Origin: Dichetophora obliterata
Taxonomy: Eukaryota > Arthropoda > Insecta > Diptera > Sciomyzidae
Length of the DNA stretch: 64,000 bases
Assembly (NCBI GenBank): GCA_963920525.1
Contig: OY986438.1
Location: 192,794,962 to 192,858,961, forward strand
Direction: 5' to 3'
Under the pieces are notes generated by a model. The model saw only the letters and a program-made list of their open reading frames with translations, did not search any database and was not told the DNA's origin. The number at the start of each line of letters is the position of its first letter. Position 1 is the first letter of the stretch. Of the stretch, positions 55,471 to 64,000 are shown piece after piece. A program made the translations under genes and the position numbers.

Positions 55471-56878
55471 CATTATTGACGTCAGCTTTAAGTTTTATTA
55501 AGGTTTTATTTTCTGCTGGGTGTGCAATATTGCGAGTGAGTATGAAAAAATGCAAAAAAAAACATATCACACTTTGAGTAAAAAAATCGGAATTGTTTGA
55601 GAATAAGAACCCAGTTAATCGGTAATTTTGAAATACTTGAAAAATCGAGTTATTCGAATCGAAAATCGATGATAGTTAAACTATTCGTGCTGAGCGGATA
55701 AGGAAATTATCAAAAATCACATAACTTCGTGACAAAACTACCTTTCGTCTATAAAGAGGTAAGTTTTTCCTACATTTATGCTACAAAAATATCGACATAA
55801 ATTTAATTTCGATATAATGAAAGTTACGTTTTTTCTTAACTTCTTTAAAGATATCTTATAATATTCTGGACGTTATAATGTGTTTTAAAAATCCTTGAAT
55901 AATTCTGATCGTAAATTTTTGCTTCAATTTCCTTGAAAGTAATGAAAAAATTTATCATTGAAATTTGTTTAAGTTCTCTTCAGTGTAAAAAGTAAGTGTA
56001 AATTTTTAGTTTTAAAAAAAAAATTCCAATAAATGTAAAAAATTCCAAACTTTCCGCAAAAGATGCTTATGTGCCAAATTGACCCTTTCTCTTTCAAAAT
56101 TTCATCGAAAATTTCACTAAATATATCAGAATTTTGAATTTGTGCAAAATTTCGCATATCGATCAATAGCTTTTTAAAACCCAAAATTCGGATTTTTACA
56201 ATTAATAAACAGAATTAAAAATTAAGAATAAAAAGATTATCATAATGCGAATAATCAGTACATTTTAATTATTCGGAATGTCCCACAGAAAACTTGTTAA
56301 GGGGTAGACACAATACTATAATACAAAAACTATATAGTAGGGGCATTCACGGGTTGTTGCAAATTGCAAGAGTGTGAAAATGCAAGATATTTTGTGCACT
56401 AACTTTATTATGCAATAAAAATTATATGTCCAATAAACATTAAATATATTGCCACCTCATTTCAAAATCACAAAAAAATGCTAGTATCAACGTACAAACT
56501 TAAGCTTTTTAAAGTTTTACCCAGGTGGCAACTTTATTTGAGAACAACCAAAACATGAATCAGCTGTTTAGCATTACTGCTTGTGCGTTCTCGCAATAGG
56601 TTTGGGCAGTGCGTAATTCAAGAAGAGTTGCAAAATTGCTTCTAATGTGTTTGTTGTTGGAGGGGTGGAGGTTGTTGGAGGTGTTGGAGATCTCGCAATA
56701 AAATTTGCAATCTAAACATATTTAAAAATGTTTGGGGATGGCTACCTCGTCGTATTTACTCAAATGGAAAGCAATATTTCAACAAATCAGACTTTACTTA
56801 TACTATTGAATCTGCCTTTCTGTCCATTCCTTTAGATTACTTGAAAATTTGTATGAATTTATTACAAAATACCTTTTG
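55471..56878. other. Intergenic DNA with scattered repeat ends
   Basis: TAGTAGGGGCATTCACGGGT at 56336 resembles the TAGGGGTATTCACG terminus, but its right end was not found. A G-rich run of GTTGTTGGAGG units lies at 56651-56690. AAAATCGAGTTATTCGAATCG at 55640 is a short palindrome. Confidence 0.4.
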
Positions 56879-57130
56879 TGGTATTTTTCAATTGCTGTGG
56901 GAAAAAGGAATTCCCATGGTATTTTTCAATTCATCGTGGTATTTTTTAATGACTCTGGGTTTTTTGTAGTATTTTACGATGAAAGTTTGATTTTTAGATA
57001 TGTGTGGGAATTTCGTGGTATTTTTTAATGACTGGGAATTTTTGTGGTAATTTTTAATTGTTGTGGTATATTTTAATTCAAAATATGCCGTGGGAATTTC
57101 TGTGGTAATTTTTAATTTTTGATGTGAGAA
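56879..57130. repeat. GTGGTATTTTTCAATTG minisatellite, third block
   Basis: GTGGTATTTTTCAATTGCTG, TCGTGGTATTTTTTAATGAC and TTTTTGTGGTAATTTTTAAT words repeat about eight times at 25-40 nt, in the same orientation as the 43450 block. Confidence 0.6.
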
Positions 57131-57939
57131 AAAGGTAGTGCTTAGCTGAAGGTTCAATCTTTTAAATGGTTCAATCTTTAAAAACATACTTTTTCGAAAC
57201 TGGCTACACTACTGCGAACAAACTAATCGACCAATTAAATTTTTTTTATCTGTTTGTTTTGTAATTTTACACATCTTTTACCAAAATGACCGTCTTTGGA
57301 AAATTTGTCTAGCTTGTACACCAGAGAACTGCACAAGCCTACTTGAAGTCTATTTCAAGTACATGCTTAAAATACAAGTTCAAGCTAGCTTGAGCTTGAT
57401 AATTTTGAAACAAGTATAGCTTGTAATTGAATATAAATAAGCCTACGACAGCTTGCGACTTGCAAGTATGCTAGCTTACAAGCGAACGGTACGAAGTGTC
57501 AGATAAAGGAAAGCTTGATGCCTTCGGTAAAAAGCTTGAAAAGCTTGAAATTGAATGCAAATATCCAATTAAACAAGTAACCAAAAAATTCAATGAGCTT
57601 GTGTAGGAAAAGCTTAAGCGTATTATGACTTTTAAGGGTTCTGTGGACTCCGTTGCTGGCAATTTTAGGGGTAGATGATTTCGGATCTGATGTCAAAATT
57701 TAAAATTCAAGATGGCGGATAGAGTTGCCACCTAGATTTTTTGTATTTTTGAGAATTCTTTTAATTATGAAATTCTGACAACGGATTTGATTTTGAATAT
57801 AATGTCACAATTTTAAAATTTAAGATGAAGGTTAGGGCTGCCACCTAAAATTTTACCACAGTATTGCCATTTAATAATATGTATTTTTAAGAGTTTTAAC
57901 CATCATTTATCAGTGTTAGGGGGGGTCGCTGATTTCGAA

Positions 57940-59400
57940 TGATGTTTAAAATTCTTAAAAATACATATTATTAGGTGACAACCCTATAATTTAAAAATTT
58001 TATAATTTTGAAATTCTGACAATGGATTCGGATTCAGCGACCCCTTTTTACCCATTAGTTCGCACCAGCTCCGAATTCGTAAAAATAAAAAAAATTAAGG
58101 TGACAACCCTATCCACCATCTTGAATTTTAAAATTCGGACTTGAGATTCGAAATAAGCGACCCCCTAACACTTATAAATGATGTTTTCAATATTTAATAA
58201 TACATATTGTTAGGTGGCAACCCTATTATTTCAAAATCTTATAATTCTGAAATTCTGACCACGGATTGGATTCAGCGACCCATTTTTGGTGTATAATTTT
58301 TTTGCCAGCCCCGAATTCATAAAAATACAAAAAATTAAGATGGCAACCCTATCCACCATCTTGAATTTTAAAATTCTGACTTTAGATTCGAAATAAGCGA
58401 CCCCCTAACACTTATAAATGATGTTTTCAATTTTTAATAATACATATTATTAGGTGGCAACCCTATTATTTCAAAATTTTATAATTCTGAAATTCTGACC
58501 ACGGATTCGGATTCAGCGACCCATTTTTGGTGTATAATTTTTTTGCCAGCCCCGAATTCATAAAAATACAAAAAATTAAGATGGCAACCCTATCCACCAT
58601 CTTGAATTTTAAAATTCGGACTTTAGATTCGAAATAAGCGACCCCCTAACACTTATAAATGATGTTTTCAATTTTTAATAATACATATTATTAGGTGGCA
58701 ACCCTATTATTTCAAAATTTTATAATTCTGAAATTCTGACCACGGATTCGGATTCAGCGACCCATTTTTGGTGTATAATTTTTTTGCCAGCCCCGAATTC
58801 ATAAAAATACAAAAAATTAAGATGGCAACCCTATCCACCATCTTGAATTTTAAAATTCTGACTTTAGATTCGAAATAAGCGACCCCCTAACACTTTTAAA
58901 TGATGTTTTCAATTTTTAATAATACATATTATTAGGTGGCAACCCTATTATTTCAAAATTTTATAATTCTGAAATTCTGACCACGGATTCGGATTCAGCG
59001 ACCCATTTTTGGTGTATAATTTTTTTGCCAGCCCCGAATTCATAAAAATACAAAAAAATTAAGATGGCAACCCTATCCACCATCTTGAATTTTAAAATTC
59101 TGACTTCAGAATCGAAATCAGCGACCCCTTAGCACTGATAAATGATGTTTAAAACTCTTAAAAATACACATTATTAGGTGGCAACCCTATTATTTCAAAA
59201 TTATATAATTTTGAAATTCTGATTACGGATTCAACGACCCATTTTTACCCTTTAAATCGTGCCGGCCCCGAATTCGTTAAAAAAAAACTAAGGTGGCAAC
59301 CCTATCCACCATCTTGAATTTTAAAATTCTGACTTCAGATTCGAAATAGCGACCCCTAACACTTATAAATGATGTTTTAAACTTTTAAAAATACATATTA
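57940..59400. repeat. 241-bp tandem array inside the foldback element
   Basis: The word TGGCAACCCTATCCACCATC starts at 58341, 58582, 58823 and 59065, with diverged versions at 58101 and 59294; spacing is 240, 241, 241, 242 and 229 nt. Central units are nearly identical, outer units diverged, as expected from unequal exchange in the middle. Each unit also holds GGTGGCAACCCTATTATTTC and TTTTTTTGCCAGCCCCGAAT. Confidence 0.92.
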
Positions 59401-59461
59401 TTAGGTGGCAATACTGTGGTAAAAATTTAGGTGGCAACCTTAACTCCATCTCATATTTTAA

Positions 59462-59765
59462 GGGCCGCTTTCTCAATGTCCTGTTAGTCAAGCTCTTAAC
59501 CAGGAGTTAGCTAACCATACGATAACTAAAAAAATAATTTTGATTTCACCAAGTGCTGGTTAAGCAACCGTCGGTATTTTTGTAATTTTATAATCTTGTC
59601 AGCTGTTCCTTTCGATTAGCAGCCAACCGAAACCACAACTTGTCGTTAACTTACTCAGCATTTAACTGACAGTTAAGCCTTAACCGAACATTGAGAAAGA
59701 GCTTTTTTGCTAACTGCTGGTTAAAGTTCTGATTAGTGCTTAACCGGACATTGGGAAAGTGGCCC
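59462..59765. mobile_element. Harbinger-type MITE nested in foldback copy 2
   Basis: GGGCCGCTTTCTCAATGTCC on the left and GGACATTGGGAAAGTGGCCC on the right are inverse with two mismatches. TAA is duplicated on both sides (59459..59461, 59766..59768). Removing the element rejoins a sequence matching the arm of copy 1 (ATTTTAAAACTGTGACAT). Subterminal GGTTAAG/CTTAACC words recur. The 3-bp TAA duplication suits PIF/Harbinger. Confidence 0.88.
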
Positions 59766-60231
59766 TAAAACTGTGACATATTCAAAATCAAATTCGCTGT
59801 CAGAATTTCAAAAATACAAGAATTCGCAAAAAAAAAACTATGTGGCAACTCTATCCGCCATATTAAATTTTAGATTTTGACATCAGATCCGAAATCATCT
59901 ACCCCTAAAACTTCCAACCACGGAGTCCACAGAATCCTTAAAAGTCCTATTACGCTTAAGCTCTCTCTACACAAGCTCTTTGCATTTTTTGGATACTTGC
60001 CTTAAATTCAATTAATTGGATACTTGCGAGCTTACAAGCTTTTGCCGATCGTTTCAAGCTTTTCAACTTTCTGCCCGACAAAGCCAAGCCAACGAGCAAG
60101 CATGAATATGACTTGTATCTGTTTGGTATTTTTGCAAGCTGGTTAAAGCTTGCGTTTTCAAGTTTGAATACATACTTAAATACAAGTACTTGAAAAGGCT
60201 TGAACTTCAAGTAGGCTTGTGCAGTTCTCTG

Positions 60232-61007
60232 TTGTACACACAACAATTTGGTCAAAAGTAATGTCAATCTTTTCCGTGTTTTTCACGCTTTGTAATTTTC
60301 TTAATTTTTCCATTTTGGTAAAAGATGTGCATTCAAGAGTTTTTTTTCGAAAGCATTTTATTTCCAAACGATCTGGAGACGCTGATGATGTAAAATTAGC
60401 ATGCAAATGAAATTTTTTGAGCATGTAATAGAATTTTTTAGAAAACATCTTCTAAAATTTGCCTTAATTTTAACCACATTGACCTAAAACCTACCTTTAA
60501 TTATATGCTATAGTACATTTAAATAAAAATAAAAAAGCCAATACATTTAAGAAACACACCACTATTTCTATTTAGAGCTCAGCAAATACGATCTTTAAGA
60601 AATTAAAGCATTAATGGTGTTATCCCCTAACTTAGACCTTAATTTATTGCATATAAGACTACAGTTGAGAAGCACGTTTGTTGGTTCGATCGTTAGTCAT
60701 TGAAAGGGGGATATTTGTGTTGGTAGTTTGAAAAATTATTTTAATTATAGCTATTAAAAAAATTTTTTTTTAACAATCCCGGTATTCGAATCGAATAATC
60801 CCGGGATATTCGGGTCTTAAAAAAGATCGGGATCCCGGGATTGACATCCCTAGGGAACATTTCAAGAACAGCGAAAACTCTAATTTCTAATTTTTTTTAC
60901 GGATTATATGGATTTTGGCATCCTAAATCTAAATCTTTTAGTGTAGTGCTTTCGTAAAAGGGAAACCACTAGTTTTTCAGACATTTACAATTTGTAAATA
61001 TAATAAA
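60232..61007. other. Intergenic DNA with one hAT-like terminus
   Basis: GATCCCGGGATTGACATCCCTA at 60832-60854, inverse TAGGGATGTCAATCCCGGG, looks like a hAT terminus, with CCCGGGATATTCGGG and CCCGGTATTCG words just before it. No opposite end seen in the window. Confidence 0.45.
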
Positions 61008-61683
61008 AGCTATATATTTTTTTAAAAATTTATGCATGAATTTTCATGTTTGATACCGCGTTGAATAGGTATTTGCATTACCTTTCTTTTGATATCCAGA
61101 ACGCGGAAAACTAAAAAAAACAGCAGATTTGTAGGTCATTATTGCAACTTTGGAGTCCTATAATTTCTAAGCCAATTGCAAGCGGCCTAAAAATTCCCAG
61201 ATTTGGATTTAGGAGGCCAAAATCCATATGATAAAAAAAAGAGTTGTAGCTATTTTTGAATTATACCAAAATATTTTGTTTTTGTTAAAAATCATCTACA
61301 TATAATTGATATTTATAACAAAATCTTCAATATAATTAATGTTGATTTGATGAAATGTTCTTTTGTACGAAAAACTGCTAGTTAGTTATAGAATATTTTC
61401 AAAATACTCGATTTTTCAATGAACCTTTAGCTCTCACAAATTTTCCCATGTGGACTTTTTTAACATGTTTCTGAGAAATATGAACAGAATAGCTGTTCTA
61501 GTTAGTTAACTTTAACGCAAGTATCATGATTTGTTAAAATCGTGCGAAGCTTGCATAATAAATTGTCTGAAGTAAGCCAAAATTATTGTTTGAATGTTTC
61601 TTGGAAATGTCTCGGGAATATTCCTTGTAATATACCTTGTTTAATTTAGCAAAAAACATTTTAACGCACAAGAGAAATATACA
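61008..61683 (+). repeat. Long direct repeat, copy A
   Basis: From AGCTATATATTTT to GAGAAATATACA. It matches copy B (63195) over the full length, e.g. ATGCATGAATTTTC, AGGTATTTGCATTACC, AAGCCAATTGCAAGCGGCCT, TGATGAAATGTTCTTTTGT, at roughly 85 percent identity by eye. No coding frame. Confidence 0.8.
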
Positions 61684-62043
61684 CACAGTAAAAAATATGA
61701 GGATATATTTTATACTATTTGGTGTACATAAGAATCCAAACCTTAAATGTTTTAAAAGTTATACCATCAAATCTTATAAATTTTTCCAGACCATTTTTCT
61801 CGTCAGACCACATCGAAACCACTATATTTTTAAATTTCCCGATTTCGGTAAATTTTTTACTTTTGAACCAGAATATATTTTGATTTACACATGATATCCA
61901 TATAAAATTTTTAAATAATATTTGTTTTATTATTTTTATAATATTGAGTGATATAAAATTTATAAATTATTTGGAATAAAAAAGTTTATACCACACAAAT
62001 GTTATAAAAAAGATTTAATTTACCCTAAAAATTTTTAACTGTG
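61684..62043. mobile_element. CACAGT-ended TIR MITE inserted in copy A
   Basis: CACAGTAAAAAATATGAGGA on the left, inverse of ...TTTTTAACTGTG on the right. Comparison with copy B, which reads ATATACACTTTCCCCA without interruption, shows the insertion point directly. TTATAC(C) and GGTATAA-like words fill the inside. 360 nt. Confidence 0.7.
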
Positions 62044-62054
62044 CCCTTTCCCCA

Positions 62055-63193
62055 CACTCAGAAAAAAGTTTATCGGAATATGAGAAAAACGGCATCATAT
62101 TAAGTGAAAAATGGTATTGACTTTGCTCCAGAGAATGCTTTTATCTAAATGTGATCCCAAAAATTCCCTAAAAATTGCAAAAAGCTTCCATGGAAATGAG
62201 AAATATTTTCTCATTAATAAAAGATAAATTCTTTTTAATAGAAAAATATTTCTTTATCATACGTTCAACCGTTTTCTTTATTTTGTAAATTATTCCCGAA
62301 AACAGAGAAATATTTATTTAATTTTAATAAATGTTTTCTTTAAGTTGCGTTTATAGTTTCTCACAGAAAATAACACTTTCTTTAAAAAAAAGATATATTT
62401 TCTTAACATTGATACAACATATTTCTTTATTGCGTACATTTTTCTTTAAAACACTGAAGTATATCCGCAATTACGAATAAAAAATTATTTTTGTCAAACA
62501 TTTGTTTTAACTCAGTTCTAAGCAAAGTAGAAGTATTAATACCACATTGTGATTCAGTTTTAAAAATATTAGTTAAAAATGTGTTAAGAGGTAGAATAAT
62601 TGTTGTGACATTGCTTTTCGGAACTCTTTATAAATATTCCAGAAATTTATTCTGAAAAACGATTTTGTTAATGCATCCAAAGAAACAGTAGTAATAAACA
62701 ACATCGCTTTGTATAGCTATGTTAAGTAAAAAAAACCTTTTGAAGGAACAATCGTCATAATATGCCGAATATGCAACACTTGCTTTTTACAACATTAATC
62801 AATTGCTCTCACGCTTTCTATTTTTTTCGTACCTCATTCAATATAAGAAAAATATATCGATTTTTGAGAAGAAGCCTTTTCAATTTTTGAGAAAGGATTT
62901 GTTGTTATTGAAGAAAATATTTCGCATAATGAATTATTTATCAACAATAGAGAACATTTTTCATTTTCTATAAATTTTTCTCTATAAATGAGATTTTTTC
63001 AGTGAGAGAAAAATACTTATCATTATTAGAGACGTGAAATAATTTCATTTCTCACAAGGAAGGAAATATTTCTTCGAATATGAGAAAATTTATTATAATT
63101 GAAGTAAATTTTATTTGAAATAAAGAAAATTTCTATTATCGAAAATAGAGAAATTTTTTATCACGAAAAGATAGGTGTTTTTTTTTCTGAGTG
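62055..63193. mobile_element. CACTCAGAAAAA-ended TIR element of GAAATATTT words
   Basis: Left end CACTCAGAAAAAAG and right end TTTTTTTTCTGAGTG are inverse. The inside (1.14 kb) is dominated by GAGAAATATTT/AAATATTTCTC words in both orientations (for example 62200-62270 and 63055-63160). No coding frame. It separates the two direct repeats. Confidence 0.65.
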
Positions 63194-63194
63194 T

Positions 63195-63880
63195 AGCTAT
63201 ATCTTAAAAAGTTATGCATGAATTTTCGTGTTTGATACCTCTTTAAATAGGTATTTGCATTACCCTTCTTTTGAAAGAACAGCAAATAAAAAAACAGCAA
63301 AATTTGTAGGCCATTTTTGCAATTTTGGAGGCCTATAACTTCTAAGCCAATTGCAAGCGGCCTAAAATTTTCCCAGATTTCGATTAAGGAGGCCAAAATC
63401 AATATAATATAACAAAAAAATATTAAAAAAAGAGTTGTAGCTATTCTTGAATTATACCAAAATATTTTGTTTTTCTTAAAAATCATGTACATATAATTGA
63501 TATTTATAACAAAATCTTCAATATAATTAATGTTGATTTGATGAAATGTTCTTTTGTTCGAAAAACTGGAAGTTAGTTATAGAAAATTTTCACAATACTT
63601 GATTTTTCGATGAGCCTTTGGCTCTCACAAATTTTCCCATGTAAACTTGGGTTTCTGAGAAATATGAAGAGATTAGTTCTAGTTAACCTTAACTCAAGTT
63701 AAAGTTAACCAAATCATGATTGATAAAATCGTGCGAAGCTTGCATACTAAATTGTGTGAAGTAAGCCAAAATTATTGTTTACTGTTCCTTGGAAATGTCT
63801 CGGGAGCATTCCTTGTAATATACCTTGTTTCATTTAGCAAAAAACATTTTAACACACAAGAAAAATATACACTTTCCCCA
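63195..63880 (+). repeat. Long direct repeat, copy B
   Basis: Starts AGCTATATCTTAAAAAGTTA and ends near TATACACTTTCCCCA; same order of words as copy A. Uninterrupted, so it serves as the empty-site reference for the MITE in copy A. Confidence 0.8.
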
Positions 63881-64000
63881 TAATTCTTAAAAATTTTTTG
63901 GAATTTTCATCAAAGTATTATTTATTTAATCATAGAATTATGGAAATATTTACAAATTTAATAAAGTAATGTAAATTTATGTTAATAATTATTATGTTCG

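Larger units (their letters stand above)
57322..60231. mobile_element. hAT-like long foldback element, copy 2, with perfect TSD
   Basis: Same ends as copy 1 (CAGAGAACTGCACAAGCCTA ... inverse). The 8-bp target duplication TTGTACAC is exact at 57314..57321 and 60232..60239. The left arm (to about 57930) matches copy 1's left arm. The right half carries a tandem expansion (57940..59400) and a nested Harbinger-type MITE (59462..59765). AAGCTTG-type subterminal words fill the first and last 250 nt. No transposase. 2910 nt including the insertions. Confidence 0.93.

Noticed and set aside
60781..60856. Possible tRNA-like GATTCGAATCC words
   Set aside because: The words belong to CCCGGGAT/ATTCGGG repeats of a transposon end; no cloverleaf could be drawn.
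61008..63880. Pair of direct repeats as retrotransposon LTRs
   Set aside because: No gag/pol frame, primer-binding site or polypurine tract between them; the interval is filled by two TIR elements.

Overview
This window looks like nuclear DNA of a higher fly (Diptera), probably a tephritid fruit fly (inference). The coding exons read as close relatives of Drosophila TrpA1, Dis3l2, elg1 and a cytochrome b5. They have short GT-AG introns and sit in very AT-rich, transposon-laden intergenic DNA, far looser than the compact Drosophila genome. No bacterial or viral gene, CRISPR array, rRNA or convincing tRNA was seen.

Layout. 0-1.2 kb: the last two coding exons of TrpA1 (+). 1.2-6.1 kb: repeats, including a TA-flanked palindromic MITE and a roughly 2 kb hexanucleotide array with higher-order structure. 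6.1-6.8 kb: a small secreted-protein gene (-). 6.8-17 kb: foldback and MITE-type elements, notably an hAT-like foldback of 1.84 kb, an hAT transposase relic, a long perfect hairpin and a TTAA-flanked MITE. 17.0-18.3 kb: a secreted Kazal inhibitor gene (-). 18.4-34 kb: a Helitron-like copy with a nested TIR element, a pogo-like transposase relic, a 5'-truncated but open LINE with a 14 bp target duplication, a decayed TIR element with a DUF4806-like spliced gene, a snapback hairpin, and a Mutator-like transposase relic bounded by TTAA and matching TIRs. 34.0-38.3 kb: complete Dis3l2 (-, 4 exons). 38.3-44.5 kb: minisatellites and MITEs. 44.8-52.3 kb: complete elg1/ATAD5 (+, 4 coding exons), with an hAT-type MITE and a Tc1 relic in its 3.3 kb intron. 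52.7-53.5 kb: cytochrome b5-like gene (-, 3 exons), tail to tail with elg1. 53.5-64 kb: a Tc1 HTH fragment, a second hAT-like foldback of 2.9 kb with a perfect 8 bp TSD, an expanded 241 bp tandem array and a nested Harbinger-type MITE, then a large direct repeat split by two TIR elements.

How the genes relate. The host genes do not form a pathway: a chemo/thermosensory channel, two small secreted proteins, an RNA exonuclease, a PCNA unloader and a haem protein. The two secreted genes share an architecture (31-nt first coding exon, phase-1 intron inside the signal peptide, TATA box with a GA tract upstream) that suggests common regulation or ancestry. Most of the window is explained by non-autonomous DNA transposons, several with exact target-site duplications that date their insertions relative to each other. 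Gene models were spliced by eye from reading frame and GT/AG sites; no homology search was possible.
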